A stretch of 50,859 bases of DNA from assembly GCA_005883675.1 (NCBI GenBank), contig VBCM01000194.1:1-50859 (forward strand), in the 5' to 3' direction. Every line of letters starts with the position of its first letter. Position 1 is the first letter of the stretch. The notes beneath the pieces are model-generated. The model ran no database searches. It was not told where the DNA came from and saw only the letters and a program-made list of their open reading frames with translations. A program made the position numbers and the translations under genes. This stretch comes from Betaproteobacteria bacterium (GTDB taxonomy: Bacteria; Pseudomonadota; Gammaproteobacteria; Burkholderiales; SG8-39). Below are positions 1 through 9,698 of this stretch, one piece after another.

Positions 1-1
1 G

Positions 2-289
2 GTGGAGCAGTCGCGTTACAACTTCGAGCTCGCGAACGCCGACATGCTGTTTCGCCACTTCGGCGAATACGAGGCCGAGGCAAAGCGCCTCGTCGCCATG
101 CAATGCGTGCTGCCGGCCTACGAGATGGTGCTGCGCTGCTCGCACAGCTTCAACCTGCTCGATGCGCGCGGCGCGATCTCGGTGACCGAGCGCGCCGCGT
201 ACATCGACCGCGTGCGCGCGCTCGCGCGCGCGGTGGCGAAGGCGTATTACGAATCGCGCGAGCGACTGGGCTTTCCGCTCGCCTCATGA
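2..289 (+). CDS. glyQ: Glycyl-tRNA synthetase alpha subunit, 3' end only
   Basis: This is the C-terminal 95 residues of a protein whose start lies left of the window. The sequence matches the end of GlyQ: a helical segment with [11 protein letters not shown], then [29 protein letters not shown] and RERLGFPL. GlyQ is the catalytic subunit of the alpha2-beta2 class II glycyl-tRNA synthetase and charges tRNA-Gly in the cytoplasm. Its TGA stop overlaps the ATG of the next gene, which encodes the beta subunit, so the two are probably translationally coupled. The identification rests on this tail and on the adjacent glyS; the catalytic motifs are outside the window. Confidence 0.93.
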   Translation: MEQSRYNFELANADMLFRHFGEYEAEAKRLVAMQCVLPAYEMVLRCSHSFNLLDARGAISVTERAAYIDRVRALARAVAKAYYESRERLGFPLAS

Positions 290-2337
290 CCGGCCGCGCG
301 ACGTTGCTCGTCGAGCTCCTCACCGAGGAGCTGCCGCCGAAATCGCTGCGCGCGCTTTCGGAGGCCTTCGCCGAGCGCTCGCTCGACGCGCTGGGGAAGC
401 TCGCGCTGGCCGATCCGAAATCGGCGCTCGCGGTCTACGCCACACCGCGGCGGCTCGCCTTTGCGATCGCCGATGTGGCCGACAAGGCGCCAGGGCGCGA
501 AATGGAGGTGACCGGTCCTTCCGCCAAGGCGCCGGCCGCGGCGCTGGAGGGCTTCGCGCGCAAGCATGGCCTGAAGCCCGAGCAGCTCGAGCGGCGCGAC
601 ACGCCGAAAGGGCCTGTCGTCCTCGCGCGCGTCCAGGTGAAAGGGGCGCTGCTCGACGAAATGCTCGCACCGCTGCTCGAAGAAGCGCTCAAGGGGCTGC
701 CGATTCCCAAGCTCATGCGCTGGGGCGCGAGCGACGCGCAGTTCGTGCGTCCGGTGCACGGCCTCATAGTGCTCCACGGCTCGCGCGTGGTGCCAGGCAA
801 GGTGCTCGGCGTGAGCGCGGGGCGCATCACGAGCGGACACCGCTTTCTAGGCGAGCGAGCTATCGAGCTGAAAAGCGCGGAGGAGTACGCGTCCCGCCTC
901 GAGCACGACGGCAAGGTGATCGCCGGCTTCGCCGCACGACGCGCGGAAATCGACCGGCAGCTCAAGGAGGCGGCGATCCGGGAACGCGGGAGCCTTGGCG
1001 GCTACGCCGATCTGCTGGACGAGGTGACGGCGCTCGTCGAATACCCGCAGGTCTATGCCGGCGGCTTCGATCGCGCCTTCCTCGAAGTGCCGCCGGAGTG
1101 CCTGATCCTCACCATGCGGCAGAACCAGAAGTATTTCCCGCTCTTTGACAACGCAGGCAAGCTCCTGCCGCGCTTCCTCATCGTCTCCAACATGCGCACG
1201 AGCAACCCCAGCCACATCGTCGCCGGCAATGAACGCGTGGTGCGGCCGCGCCTCGAGGATGCCCGGTTCTTCTATAACCAGGACCGCAAGGTCCGGCTGG
1301 AATCGCGCGTGCCGCCGCTCGCCAAGGTGGTCTATTACGCCAAGCTCGGCAGCATGCTCGATCGCGTCGAGCGCTTGCGCGCCCTCGCCGGGCGCATCGC
1401 CGAGCGCCTGCAGGCCGAGCGCGCGGCTGCGGACCGTGCCGCCTACCTTTGCAAGGCAGATCGCCTGACCGGCATGGTCGGCGAGTTCCCCGAGCTGCAG
1501 GGAGTGATGGGTCGCTATTACGCGCTCAACGACGGTGAGAGCCCGGTGGTGGCGGACGCGATCGCCGAGCACTATCTGCCGGGCTACGCCGGCGACCGCC
1601 TGCCGGTGCATCCGGTGGGCGCCGCGCTCGCGTTGGCGGACAAGCTGGAAGCGCTCGCCGGTTTCTTCAGCATCGGACAGACGCCCACGGGCGAGCGCGA
1701 TCCGTTCGGCCTGCGCCGAGCGGCGCTCGGCGTCATCCGCATCCTGGTGGAGCGCAAGCTCGGGCTCGCGCTCGATGAGCTGCTGGCGGCGGCGCTTGCG
1801 CCATTTGCGGCCGCGAAGTCCACGGTCAACGCGGAGCTGGAAAGCTTCGTTTACGAACGCGCGCGGGGCTATTTTCGCGAGCACGGCTACTCGGCGAACG
1901 AGGTGGAAGCAGTGCTGTGCCTGGCGCCGGCGCGGCTCGATCTCATCCCGAAGCAGCTCGAGGCGGTGCGCGCCTTCGCCGCGCTGCCGGAGGCGGAAAG
2001 CCTGGCCGCGGCGAACAAGCGCATCGGCAACATCCTCAAGCAGGCGGACGCCGTGCCCGCCGGCTTCGACGTCGGACTGATGGTGCTGCCCGAGGAAAAG
2101 AGCCTCGCGAGCACCTTCGGGCGCCTCGAGCCGGACGTAGACCGCGCGTTCCGGGCGCTCGATTACACCGCGGCGCTCAAGGCGCTCGCGACGCTGAAGA
2201 CGCCGGTGGACGCTTTCTTCGACAAGGTGATGGTGATGGACAAGGACCCGCGCGTGCGCGCCAACCGCATCGGCTTTCTCGGTAAGCTGCACGGCACGAT
2301 GAACCGCATCGCCGACCTCTCCAAGCTCGCGACATGA
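286..2337 (+). CDS. glyS: Glycyl-tRNA synthetase beta subunit
   Basis: 683 residues, close to the usual GlyS length of about 690. It starts [16 protein letters not shown], the typical N-terminus, and contains [19 protein letters not shown] and [16 protein letters not shown] in the order seen in the family. An anticodon-binding DALR-like domain forms the C-terminal end ([10 protein letters not shown]). The ATG at 286 is chosen because it overlaps the glyQ stop; the frame is open further upstream but that part reads as glyQ in another frame. The beta subunit is needed for tRNA-Gly recognition. The end overlaps gmhB by ATGA. Confidence 0.97.
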   Translation: MTGRATLLVELLTEELPPKSLRALSEAFAERSLDALGKLALADPKSALAVYATPRRLAFAIADVADKAPGREMEVTGPSAKAPAAALEGFARKHGLKPEQLERRDTPKGPVVLARVQVKGALLDEMLAPLLEEALKGLPIPKLMRWGASDAQFVRPVHGLIVLHGSRVVPGKVLGVSAGRITSGHRFLGERAIELKSAEEYASRLEHDGKVIAGFAARRAEIDRQLKEAAIRERGSLGGYADLLDEVTALVEYPQVYAGGFDRAFLEVPPECLILTMRQNQKYFPLFDNAGKLLPRFLIVSNMRTSNPSHIVAGNERVVRPRLEDARFFYNQDRKVRLESRVPPLAKVVYYAKLGSMLDRVERLRALAGRIAERLQAERAAADRAAYLCKADRLTGMVGEFPELQGVMGRYYALNDGESPVVADAIAEHYLPGYAGDRLPVHPVGAALALADKLEALAGFFSIGQTPTGERDPFGLRRAALGVIRILVERKLGLALDELLAAALAPFAAAKSTVNAELESFVYERARGYFREHGYSANEVEAVLCLAPARLDLIPKQLEAVRAFAALPEAESLAAANKRIGNILKQADAVPAGFDVGLMVLPEEKSLASTFGRLEPDVDRAFRALDYTAALKALATLKTPVDAFFDKVMVMDKDPRVRANRIGFLGKLHGTMNRIADLSKLAT

Positions 2338-2867
2338 AGCTTGTCATCCTCGATCGCGACGGCACGATCAACCACGACAGCGAGCACTACATCAAGTCGC
2401 TCGAGGAATGGCGGCCGCTCAAGGGCAGCCTGGAAGCGATCGCGCGCCTTACGCAGGCCGGCTATCGCATCGTCGTCGCCACCAACCAGTCCGGCATCGC
2501 GCGCGGGCTCTTTTCGACCCGCACGCTGTTCGATATCCACGACGCCATACAGCGCTCGGCACTCCAGGCGGGCGGGCGCATTGACGCCTTCTTCTTCTGC
2601 CCGCACGCCGCGGACGCCGGCTGCCAGTGCAGAAAGCCCCAGCCGGGGATGCTCCTCGAGGTGGCTCGACGCTTCAACATCGCGCTCGAGGACACCTATA
2701 TGGTGGGCGATGGCTTGCGCGACGTACAGGCCGCCGCGGCGGCGGGTGCGCGCCCGGTGCTCGTGCTTACGGGCAAGGGACAGAAGACGCAAGCGGAAGG
2801 CAAGCTTCCGTCGGGCACGCAGGTCTTTGCCGATCTCGCCGCGTTCGCCGAACACCTGGCTCCATGA
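2334..2867 (+). CDS. gmhB: D-glycero-D-manno-heptose 1,7-bisphosphate 7-phosphatase
   Basis: 177 residues of the HAD superfamily. Motif I is LDRDGTIN (residues 6-13) with the nucleophile and acid/base aspartates. TNQSGIARG gives motif II, and the CRKPQPGML stretch with GDGLRDVQAA gives motifs III and IV. The CPH...CQC cluster before RKP matches the structural zinc site of GmhB. The enzyme removes the 7-phosphate from heptose bisphosphate in the cytoplasm, a step toward ADP-heptose for the LPS inner core. It overlaps glyS upstream and the plsC remnant downstream by four bases each, as in other betaproteobacteria. A histidinol-phosphatase-like role is less likely in this context. Confidence 0.93.
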   Translation: MKLVILDRDGTINHDSEHYIKSLEEWRPLKGSLEAIARLTQAGYRIVVATNQSGIARGLFSTRTLFDIHDAIQRSALQAGGRIDAFFFCPHAADAGCQCRKPQPGMLLEVARRFNIALEDTYMVGDGLRDVQAAAAAGARPVLVLTGKGQKTQAEGKLPSGTQVFADLAAFAEHLAP

Positions 2868-3518
2868 CGTGGCTGCGCTCGGGCCTCTTTGCGCTCGCGC
2901 AGCTCCTCGTCACGCCGCCCTATGCGCTCATCGCCCTCGCCACGTTTCCGCTGCCGCGCATGTGGCGCTATCGCATCATCTCCGGGTGGTCGCGGCTCAA
3001 CATCTGGCTCGCGCGCGCTCTGCTCGGCATCGATTGGCGGGTCGAGGGGCGCGAGCATCTGCCCGATCGGCCGGCGGTCATCCTGGCGAAGCACCAGTCG
3101 GCGTGGGAGACGATGGCTTTCCAGCTCATCTTTCCGCCCCAGGTGCTTGTGCTCAAGCGAGAGCTGCTGTGGATCCCGTTCTTCGGCTGGGGGCTCGCGC
3201 TGATGAGCCCGATCGCCATCGACCGCTCGCGTGGCATGACGGCGCTGCGCGCGATCGCCCGGCGCGGCCGCGAGCGGCTCGCGCAGGGCTTCTGGGTGGT
3301 GATCTTCCCAGAGGGAACGCGCGTGCGGCCCGGTGAACGGCGCGCTTATCAGCTTGGCGGCGCGTGGCCTTTTCTGGCCGCGCAACGCCTTCCTCAAGCG
3401 TCCCGGGACCATCACGGTGCGCATCGGACCGTGCATCGACGCGGCCAGCCGCGATGCGAAGGCGGTGAACCAACTGGCGGAAGCATGGATCGAGGAACAA
3501 CAGAAGGCGCTCTGCTGA
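2864..3518 (+). pseudogene. plsC: 1-acyl-sn-glycerol-3-phosphate acyltransferase, internally deleted and frameshifted
   Basis: From ATG 2864 the frame encodes an N-terminal hydrophobic segment and the acyltransferase motif KHQSAWE (H77, E82). FPEGTRVRPGE follows near residue 150, then YQLGGAW at 162-168. After about base 3368 this frame stops resembling PlsC. The expected continuation, LFWPRNAFLKRPGTITVRIGP and a C-terminal [11 protein letters not shown], is present in the +1 frame and ends at TGA 3516-3518. About 15-20 residues that normally lie between GGAW and FWPRNAF are absent. The original frame instead stays open into the next gene, so as written it would produce a chimeric protein ending at 4204. 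PlsC makes phosphatidic acid for membrane lipids and is normally essential. An assembly error or a second copy elsewhere must be considered. Confidence 0.75.
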
Positions 3519-4204
3519 TCGAGCTCGGCGGGCGGCTGATCGAATACCGCTTCGCGCGCCGGCGGCGCCGCATGCTCGCCATCACGGTGGACGCGGCGGG
3601 CCTCAGGGTATCGGCGCCGTTGCGCGCTCCGTGGCGGGAGATCGAGGCGTTCCTGCGCGACAAGGAGCGCTGGATCCTGCGTAAGCTCGACGCGTGGTCG
3701 CGCGTGCCGCGCGCGCCGGTGCTGCACGGCGTGAGCGGCGAGACGCTGCCCCTCTTCGGCATCCCGGCAACGCTGGAAGTGCGCCCCGGCCGCCGCCGCG
3801 TGGAGGAGCACGACGGGCGGCTCGTGGTGCATGCCCGCACGCGGGCGCTCGACGTGCTCACCGCCTGGCTTAAGCATCGCGCGCTCGACGCCTTGGCGCC
3901 GCGCACCGCCCATTACGCCGCCGTGCTCGGCGTGCCGGCGCCGCGCGTCACGCTCTCGAACGCGCGCACGCAGTGGGGCGTCTGCACCGAAGGCGGCGCC
4001 ATCCGGCTCTCATGGCGCCTGGTGCACGTCGAGCCGCGCCTCGCCGATTACGTCGTTGCGCACGAGGTCGCCCACCTCGTGGAGATGAACCATTCGCGCC
4101 GCTTCTGGGGACTGCTCGCGTGGCTCCACCCCGACTGGCGCGAAGCGCGCGAGCGCCTCGAGCTCGCCGCCGCCACCCTTCCCGTCCTGAAAGGCACCCG
4201 ATGA
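3485..4204 (+). CDS. YgjP-like zinc metallopeptidase domain protein (DUF45/M48-type)
   Basis: 239 residues from ATG 3485. The N-terminal half shows the family pattern: an [17 protein letters not shown] segment, [15 protein letters not shown] and WILRKLDAW. The C-terminal half has [18 protein letters not shown] and the zinc motif HEVAH at residues 193-197, with a third likely ligand at H203 (NHSRRFW). Related proteins (YgjP/DUF45) are predicted SprT-like cytoplasmic metallohydrolases; the substrate is not known to me. The start lies inside the plsC 3' end, with a 34-base overlap in another frame and a weak purine stretch upstream. The frame is open back to the plsC start because of the plsC disruption. 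The gene ends in an ATGA overlap with gloA. Confidence 0.85.
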   Translation: MDRGTTEGALLIELGGRLIEYRFARRRRRMLAITVDAAGLRVSAPLRAPWREIEAFLRDKERWILRKLDAWSRVPRAPVLHGVSGETLPLFGIPATLEVRPGRRRVEEHDGRLVVHARTRALDVLTAWLKHRALDALAPRTAHYAAVLGVPAPRVTLSNARTQWGVCTEGGAIRLSWRLVHVEPRLADYVVAHEVAHLVEMNHSRRFWGLLAWLHPDWREARERLELAAATLPVLKGTR

Positions 4205-4584
4205 GAATCCTGCACACCATGCTGCGCGTTGGAAACATGGAGCGCTCGGTCAAGTTCTACACCCAGATCCTCGGCATGAAGCTCCTGCGCACCACCGAGC
4301 GCCCCGAGCAGAAATACTCGCTCGCCTTCGTCGGCTACGACGACGAGAAGCGCTCCGCGGTGCTCGAGCTCACGTACAACTATGGCGTGGAGCGCTATGA
4401 GCTCGGCAGCGCCTTCGGCCATGTCGCCATCGCCGTGCCGGACGTGAAGCAGGCCTGCGAGCGCGTGCGCGCGAGCGGCGGCAAGGTAACGCGCGAGCCC
4501 GGCCCGGTGAAGGGCGGGACTTCGGTGATCGCCTTCGTCGAGGACCCCGACGGCTACAAGCTCGAGTTCATCGAGACCGCCTGA
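4201..4584 (+). CDS. gloA: Lactoylglutathione lyase (glyoxalase I)
   Basis: 127 residues, the single-domain size of bacterial GlyI. It opens [29 protein letters not shown], giving metal ligand H5, with later ligands in the strand around [15 protein letters not shown] and the C-terminal [11 protein letters not shown]. Both VOC beta-alpha-beta-beta-beta modules are complete. It converts the methylglyoxal-glutathione hemithioacetal to S-lactoylglutathione in the cytoplasm. It is the last gene of the glyQ operon. Its end overlaps the end of the convergent rsmA gene by 17 bases. Confidence 0.95.
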   Translation: MRILHTMLRVGNMERSVKFYTQILGMKLLRTTERPEQKYSLAFVGYDDEKRSAVLELTYNYGVERYELGSAFGHVAIAVPDVKQACERVRASGGKVTREPGPVKGGTSVIAFVEDPDGYKLEFIETA

Positions 4585-5323
4585 AGGCGCTGATGCGCGC
4601 ATAGTCGGCGGGCGACAGGTCCTCCGGCCGCAGCCGCGCATCGATCCCGAGCCGCTCGTAATCGCCCGGCGCTAGCGGCAGCGCATTGCGCAATTGCTTG
4701 CGCCGCGCCGAGAACGCCCGGCGCAGGAGCTCCTCGTCGATCGCGAGCATCGCCTCGAGCGGCCGCAGGCGCACGACGGCCGATTCCACCTTGGGCGGCG
4801 GCCGGAACGCGCCTTTTGAAACGGTAAACAACTTCTGCATCGCAAAGCGCGCCTGTAACGCGACCGAAAGGCGCCCATACTCGGCGGTGCCGGACGCTGC
4901 CACCATGCGCTCGACCACCTCGAGCTGGAGCATGAAATGCATGTCGCGGACCCGATCGGCGTACGCGGCCAGATGAAAAAGCAGCGGGGTGGAAATGTTG
5001 TACGGCAGGTTGCCCACCAAGCGCATCCCGGCGGGAAAGCGGCCGAAGTCGTATTCGAGCGCATCGGCGCAATGCACGGTCAGCTGGTACGGCGGAAAGC
5101 GCGCGGCAAGCGCCGCCGCTAGGTCGCGGTCGAGCTCGATGGCTTCCAGCTTCCCCACCCGCTCGATGAGCGGCGCGCTGAGCGCGCCTTCGCCCGGCCC
5201 GATCTCGACCAGCACATCGCCCGGCTGCGGCGCGATGGCCTCGACGATACGCGCGCGGACGCGCGGGTCGTGCAGGAAGTGCTGCCCGAACCTTTTACGT
5301 GGACGATGCGAGCTCGATCGCAA
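4568..5323 (-). CDS. rsmA: 16S rRNA dimethyladenosine transferase
   Basis: 251 residues. The N-terminus carries [10 protein letters not shown], followed by the SAM-binding motif [11 protein letters not shown] and the catalytic [21 protein letters not shown], typical of KsgA/RsmA, follows, and then a helical C-terminal domain. The enzyme dimethylates two adjacent adenines near the 3' end of 16S rRNA during 30S maturation. No ATG is available near the conserved start. TTG at 5323-5321 is chosen because it places 11 residues before KRFGQHF and has a GAGG about nine bases upstream; the frame extends to 5425 without homology. The start lies inside pdxA (29-base overlap), so the two are coupled. 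Confidence 0.93.
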   Translation of the reverse strand: MRSSSHRPRKRFGQHFLHDPRVRARIVEAIAPQPGDVLVEIGPGEGALSAPLIERVGKLEAIELDRDLAAALAARFPPYQLTVHCADALEYDFGRFPAGMRLVGNLPYNISTPLLFHLAAYADRVRDMHFMLQLEVVERMVAASGTAEYGRLSVALQARFAMQKLFTVSKGAFRPPPKVESAVVRLRPLEAMLAIDEELLRRAFSARRKQLRNALPLAPGDYERLGIDARLRPEDLSPADYARISAFRRSR

Positions 5324-6206
5324 GCTCGAGCGCCTCGCGCAGGCTGCCCGCGTCCGCGCGCCCGCTGCCGGCGATGTCGAGCGCGGTGCCGTGATCGACC
5401 GAGGTGCGCACGAACGGCAGCCCAAGCGTAATGTTCACGCCGCGGCCGAAGGACGCGTACTTCAGCACCGGCAGGCCCTGGTCGTGATACATGGCGAGCA
5501 CCGCATCGGCGTCTTTCAGCCGCTCGGGCACGAACAGCGTATCGGCCGGTATCGGCCCGCTCGCCTCGATGCCCGCCGCGCGGGCGGCGGCGATCGCCGG
5601 CGCGATGACATCGGCGTCCTCATGGCCGAGGTGGCCCGACTCGCCGCTATGGGGATTGAGGCCGGCGACCAGGATGCGCGGGCGGGCGATGCGAAAGCGC
5701 CGGCGCAGATCGGCGTCGAGCACACGCAGCGTCCTGCCCAGTGATTCGCCGGTGATCGCACGCGGTACGTCCGCCAGCGGCAGGTGCGTGGTCGCCAGGG
5801 CCACGCGCAGGCCGCCGCCCACCAGCATCATCACAACGTGCTCGGCGCCCGCCGCCTGGGCCAGGTATTCGGTGTGGCCGATGAACGCAATGCCGGCGTC
5901 GTTGATCACGCTCTTTTGCACCGGCGCAGTGACCATCGCTGCGTACTCGCCGGCGAGGCACCCGCGGATCGCACGGTCGAGGACAGCGAGCACGTACCGG
6001 GCATTGCCCGCATCCAGCTTGCCCGGCGTTGCCGGGCGGGTAAGCGGCACGTGCTCGATGCGCGGGCAGCCGCCGAGAAGCCCACGATCGCCAATGACAA
6101 CCAGCTGCGCGCCGCGCGCCTCGCGTGCGACGCGCACGCAGAGCTCGGGACCGACGCCGGCGGGCTCGCCGGAAGCAAGCGCGATGAGCGGCTTAGCGTT
6201 CGTCAA
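5295..6206 (-). CDS. pdxA: 4-hydroxythreonine-4-phosphate dehydrogenase, shortened N-terminal region
   Basis: 303 residues against about 325-335 for most PdxA. The core is recognisable: ASGEPAGVGPEL, VTAPVQKSVINDAG, FIGHTEYLA, ATTHLPL, LNPHSGESGHLG, YHDQGLPVLKY and SVDHGTALDIAG. The metal-binding histidines sit in these last motifs. The enzyme works in the DXP-dependent pyridoxal phosphate pathway. Between DRGLL and RIEHVPL (around bases 6064-6080) about 20-25 residues usual in relatives are missing, in frame. The start is TTG at 6206, inside the end of surA (14-base overlap), chosen because the MTNAKPLIALASGEPAG N-terminus follows directly. It belongs to the lptD-surA-pdxA-rsmA operon. Confidence 0.92.
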   Translation of the reverse strand: MTNAKPLIALASGEPAGVGPELCVRVAREARGAQLVVIGDRGLLGGCPRIEHVPLTRPATPGKLDAGNARYVLAVLDRAIRGCLAGEYAAMVTAPVQKSVINDAGIAFIGHTEYLAQAAGAEHVVMMLVGGGLRVALATTHLPLADVPRAITGESLGRTLRVLDADLRRRFRIARPRILVAGLNPHSGESGHLGHEDADVIAPAIAAARAAGIEASGPIPADTLFVPERLKDADAVLAMYHDQGLPVLKYASFGRGVNITLGLPFVRTSVDHGTALDIAGSGRADAGSLREALELAIELASST

Positions 6207-7482
6207 GCCGCAGCTCGACGTAGGTCTGGTCGCGCAGCTGCCGCAGCCATTCCTGGTACGCCTCGTCGGCCTTGCGCTCGCGCAGCGCCTGCCGGGCTTG
6301 CAAGCGCTTGCGCTCGGGGGAGAGATCGCTCGAGCGCCGCTCGAGCACCTGGATCAGGTGGTAGCCGAAGGGCGTGCGCACGGGCTGGCTGACCTCGGCC
6401 ACTTTCAGCTCCTGATAGGCGCGCTCGAACTCGGGCACCGTGTCGCCCGGATAGACCCAGTCGAGCTCGCCGCCGCGCGCCGCGGTGCCATCGTCGGAGT
6501 TGGCGCGCGCGAGCTCGGCAAAATCGGCGCCGCCGCTCACAATGCGTTCGCGCAGGTCGAGAAGCTTGCGGCGAGCCTCGGCCTCGGAGACCGCCTCGTT
6601 CGTACGGATGAGGATGTGCCGCAGCCGCGTCTGCACTACCGGCGCTTGGGCGTCCGTGCCGCGGCGCTCGACGAGCTGCACGATGTGGAAGCCCGCAGGG
6701 CTGCGCAGCGGCTCGCTGATGTCGCCGGGCTTCATCTTCGCGAGCGCGTCGGCGAAGAGCTCGGGCAGCCGCTCGTGGTTGCGCCAGCCGAGCGCGCCAC
6801 CCTGCAGCGCATCAGGGGCGTCGGAGTACGCCGCGGCGACGCGCGCGAACGGCGCGCCGCTGCGCACCTCGGCCACCGCCTGCTCGGCTCGGCTGCGCGC
6901 CTGGCGGATGCGCTCGGGGCTCGCGCCCTCGGGCACGCGCACGAGGATATGGGCGAGGTTGTACTCCGCGCCCTCGTCGGGGCGGTTCTTCAGCTGCTCG
7001 AGGAAGAGATCCACCTCGGTGTCGCTCACCTGCACGCGGTTCTCCACCTCGCGCTCGCGCAGCCGCGTCAGGATCATCTGCTGGCGCACTTCGTTGCGCC
7101 AGGCGTCGAAGGCGACACCGTCGCCTTCCAGCGCCCGACGGAAATCGGCGAGCGTCATGTTGTTCGACTGCGCGATGCGCTCGACCGCGCGGTCGAGCTG
7201 CAGCTCGTCGATGCGGATGCCGGTCTCGCGCGCGAGCTGCAATTGGGCCTTGTCGAGGATCAGCCGCTCGAGCATCTGCCGCTCGAGCACCGCGCGCTCG
7301 GGCGCGGGCGTGCCCTGCCGGCGCAGTTGCCGCTCGGCCATGCCCACCGCCTCGTTCAGCTCCGAGTACGTGACGACGTCCTTGTTCACCACCGCGACGA
7401 TGCGGTCGACGAGGGTGACGGCAGGCGCGGCGCCGGCGAACAGCGCCGTAGCGGCGGCGACGATGAGGATGAGCTTTCGCAT
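6193..7482 (-). CDS. surA: Periplasmic chaperone / peptidyl-prolyl isomerase SurA
   Basis: 429 residues. An N-terminal signal peptide (about residues 1-22, hydrophobic and ending AAPAV) precedes a SurA N-domain with LVDRIVAVVNKDVVTYSEL. Two parvulin domains follow, at about 170-275 (YNLAHILVRVPEG ... GGALGWR ... PAGFHIVQL) and 283-385 (RLRHILIRTNEAV ... GGELDWVYPGDTVPEFE ... FGYHLIQVLERR). SurA escorts unfolded outer-membrane proteins, including LptD, through the periplasm. Its ATG directly abuts the lptD stop with no gap, consistent with co-expression with its client. Confidence 0.96.
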   Translation of the reverse strand: MRKLILIVAAATALFAGAAPAVTLVDRIVAVVNKDVVTYSELNEAVGMAERQLRRQGTPAPERAVLERQMLERLILDKAQLQLARETGIRIDELQLDRAVERIAQSNNMTLADFRRALEGDGVAFDAWRNEVRQQMILTRLREREVENRVQVSDTEVDLFLEQLKNRPDEGAEYNLAHILVRVPEGASPERIRQARSRAEQAVAEVRSGAPFARVAAAYSDAPDALQGGALGWRNHERLPELFADALAKMKPGDISEPLRSPAGFHIVQLVERRGTDAQAPVVQTRLRHILIRTNEAVSEAEARRKLLDLRERIVSGGADFAELARANSDDGTAARGGELDWVYPGDTVPEFERAYQELKVAEVSQPVRTPFGYHLIQVLERRSSDLSPERKRLQARQALRERKADEAYQEWLRQLRDQTYVELRLDER

Positions 7483-9690
7483 CTAGAAGACCTGTTCGAA
7501 CGGCAGCTGCGAGCGGGCGCTCGGCGGCGCGAGCGCCGGATCGACGCGGTTGATCACGGAATAGCCCGGTACATCCCTTCTCAATAGCTGCACCGCTTCG
7601 GCGGTGCCGATCTGTCCCACGCCGGTGAACTCGAGCTGGAAGATGAGCGCCGTCGAGGTCACCTGCGATGCCGCCTGCAGCCGTTGCACGACGAAGCGGA
7701 ACACCCAGCAGCCCGCGTTGTATTCGGCGCCGGCCAGGCCTTCGAGCAGCCGCCGGTCGAAGAACGAGTAATTGTAGCGTCCGACGGCGTACCAGCCGGC
7801 CGCCACCGGCCACTGTCCCGAGAGATCGAGCTGGCGCAGGAGATCGCGCTGGAAGCGATAGCTGGCATTGAAGACCTTGGCGACCTGCGGCGCGTAGCGC
7901 ATGCCGATGCTGTAGCGCTCGACGCGGTGGTCGTAGGGATTGTATTGGGTGGTGGCGTCGAAGGTGAGGCGCTGCTGCAGCCGGCCGCCAATCGAAGCCA
8001 GCACGTCCGATTCCCTCGCCACCCTTAAGGTCGAGCCCTCGGCGAGCGCCACCCGCTCGTTGCGGAAATAGAAGCGCTGCCCGAGCGTGCCGCGCAGGAG
8101 CTCCTGGCCGTCGGCCTGCAGAAAGCGGGTGGTGACCGCGAGCGTCGCCTGGTTCGCATCGCCGAAGCGATCACCGCCGACGAAGCGGTTCTCGGTGAAG
8201 AGCTGCGGGTAGTTGAAGTCGGCGAGCGCAGTATCGAAAACCGGGATGTGGTCCTGGTTGTGGTAGGGCGCGTACACGTAGAACAGGCGCGGCTCGAGCG
8301 TCTGGGTGAGCGAGCGGCCGGAGAGGCTCGTGCTTCGCTCGAACACGAGCCCGCTGTCCAGGCTCGCCCATGGCACGGCCACCGAAGGATTGTTCGGCTC
8401 ACCGGCGGTGGACTGGTCGAGCTGGTAGCCCGCATAGCGCAAGCCCGTCTTCGGCGTCACGAACCAGCCGGGCGCGATGCGCGGCATGCTGAGGACCGGA
8501 TTGAAGCTCGAGCGCGAGCCCTCGACCATCGTCGGATGGACGAAGCGCACGTATTCGCCGGGGAGCGACGTGTCGAAGCGCCCCGCGAGGTCGTTGTAGG
8601 AGGCGGTGGCATTGAGTTGCGGCACTCGGTGATACGGCGGCACGATCGGCGCGAGCGGGTCCTGTAACGTCTGGAATTTCTGCACGCGAACTTGCGTGCT
8701 GTAGGTCCCGGCGGCCGGCAAGCTGCCCGTACGGGTGACGTAAGCGTCCTGCGGCAGGTTGCCGACCGAAACCTGCTTCACCTGGCTCGCGAGGTCGACG
8801 AAATAGCGGTCGTCCGAGACCTTGTTGTAATCGACGTTGGCAGTCAGACCGGGCCGGAAGGTCTGTAAGTGCTGCCACGAAAGGCCGGTGCGCGTGGCGC
8901 CGAACACCGGGTCGTGCGGCAGATACTCGTAGCGCAGCTCGCCCGCGTACGGGCGCTCGAGATAGCGGAAGTGATTCTTGAGCTGGAAGCCGCGGCGCAC
9001 CATGTAGACCGGCGTGAAGGTGGCGTCGCGCTCCGGCGCGATGTTCCAGTAATACGGGATGCCGAATTCCAGCCCGCGCGTGCTCGTCTGCGAGTAGTAC
9101 GGCGTGAGCAGGCCGCTGCGGCGGCGGTTCTCGAGCGGAAATGTCGCATACGGAGCCGCGATGATCGTGTGGTCGAAGAAGCGCAGCCGCGGGTGGTTAG
9201 CCTTGCCCTCGTCGACCTCGTAGTCGAGCTCGAGCTGCGTTGCCTCGAGAAACCAGTCGTCCTGCCCGGGTTGGCAGGTGGTGAAGCGCGCGTTGAACAA
9301 GCGGTAATGGTTCGGGCCGAGAAACTCCATGCGCTCGGCCGCGCCGCGCGCCGGCCGCTCGCGCTGCAGCAGAAAGCCGGGACTGTCGAACGTGCCGGTA
9401 TCCTCGAGCGTGTTGTACTCGAGGGTGGGCCCGAAGAAACGGTCGACGCCGCTTTGCAGCCGCACGCCGCCGGTGCCCTCGAGCTCGCCGAACTCGCGGT
9501 TGTAGCGCAGGAACTCGCCAAACACCGACACCTCGCCGCGGCGGATCTCGGCCGCGCCGCGCGCGCTCACCTCGAGGTCGCTCACGCCCTCGATCTTCTG
9601 CGCATCGATGGTGGTCGATTCCGACTGCTGCCCGAGCGCGCTTCCCGCGGCGGCCAGCGCGATCGCCAGCGTCGCGAGGCGGGATGACAT
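7483..9690 (-). CDS. lptD: LPS-assembly outer-membrane protein LptD
   Basis: 735 residues with a signal peptide (about 1-20, ending SALG). A short periplasmic OstA-like domain (IDAQKIEGVSDLEVSARGAAEIRRGEV...) is followed by a long beta-barrel rich in alternating aromatic strands. Motifs such as LEATQLELDYE, FPLENRRRSGLLTPYYS and FGIPYYWNIAPERDATFTP are typical. LptD forms the outer-membrane pore that inserts LPS with LptE. The mature protein has only two cysteines, C139 (TTCQPGQDDW) and C661 (AGCWVFRF). The well-studied E. coli protein has four, including a CC pair. The start ATG is 25 bases from the divergent amgK gene. Confidence 0.95.
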   Translation of the reverse strand: MSSRLATLAIALAAAGSALGQQSESTTIDAQKIEGVSDLEVSARGAAEIRRGEVSVFGEFLRYNREFGELEGTGGVRLQSGVDRFFGPTLEYNTLEDTGTFDSPGFLLQRERPARGAAERMEFLGPNHYRLFNARFTTCQPGQDDWFLEATQLELDYEVDEGKANHPRLRFFDHTIIAAPYATFPLENRRRSGLLTPYYSQTSTRGLEFGIPYYWNIAPERDATFTPVYMVRRGFQLKNHFRYLERPYAGELRYEYLPHDPVFGATRTGLSWQHLQTFRPGLTANVDYNKVSDDRYFVDLASQVKQVSVGNLPQDAYVTRTGSLPAAGTYSTQVRVQKFQTLQDPLAPIVPPYHRVPQLNATASYNDLAGRFDTSLPGEYVRFVHPTMVEGSRSSFNPVLSMPRIAPGWFVTPKTGLRYAGYQLDQSTAGEPNNPSVAVPWASLDSGLVFERSTSLSGRSLTQTLEPRLFYVYAPYHNQDHIPVFDTALADFNYPQLFTENRFVGGDRFGDANQATLAVTTRFLQADGQELLRGTLGQRFYFRNERVALAEGSTLRVARESDVLASIGGRLQQRLTFDATTQYNPYDHRVERYSIGMRYAPQVAKVFNASYRFQRDLLRQLDLSGQWPVAAGWYAVGRYNYSFFDRRLLEGLAGAEYNAGCWVFRFVVQRLQAASQVTSTALIFQLEFTGVGQIGTAEAVQLLRRDVPGYSVINRVDPALAPPSARSQLPFEQVF

Positions 9691-9698
9691 CGGCGGCT

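Noticed and set aside
847-2292. 481-codon open frame antisense to glyS
   Set aside because: Shadow frame of a GC-rich gene; no recognisable protein motif and glyS is certain.
5491-7587. 698-codon plus-strand open frame across pdxA and surA
   Set aside because: Runs antisense over two well identified genes and reads as low-complexity Arg/Ala/Ser sequence.
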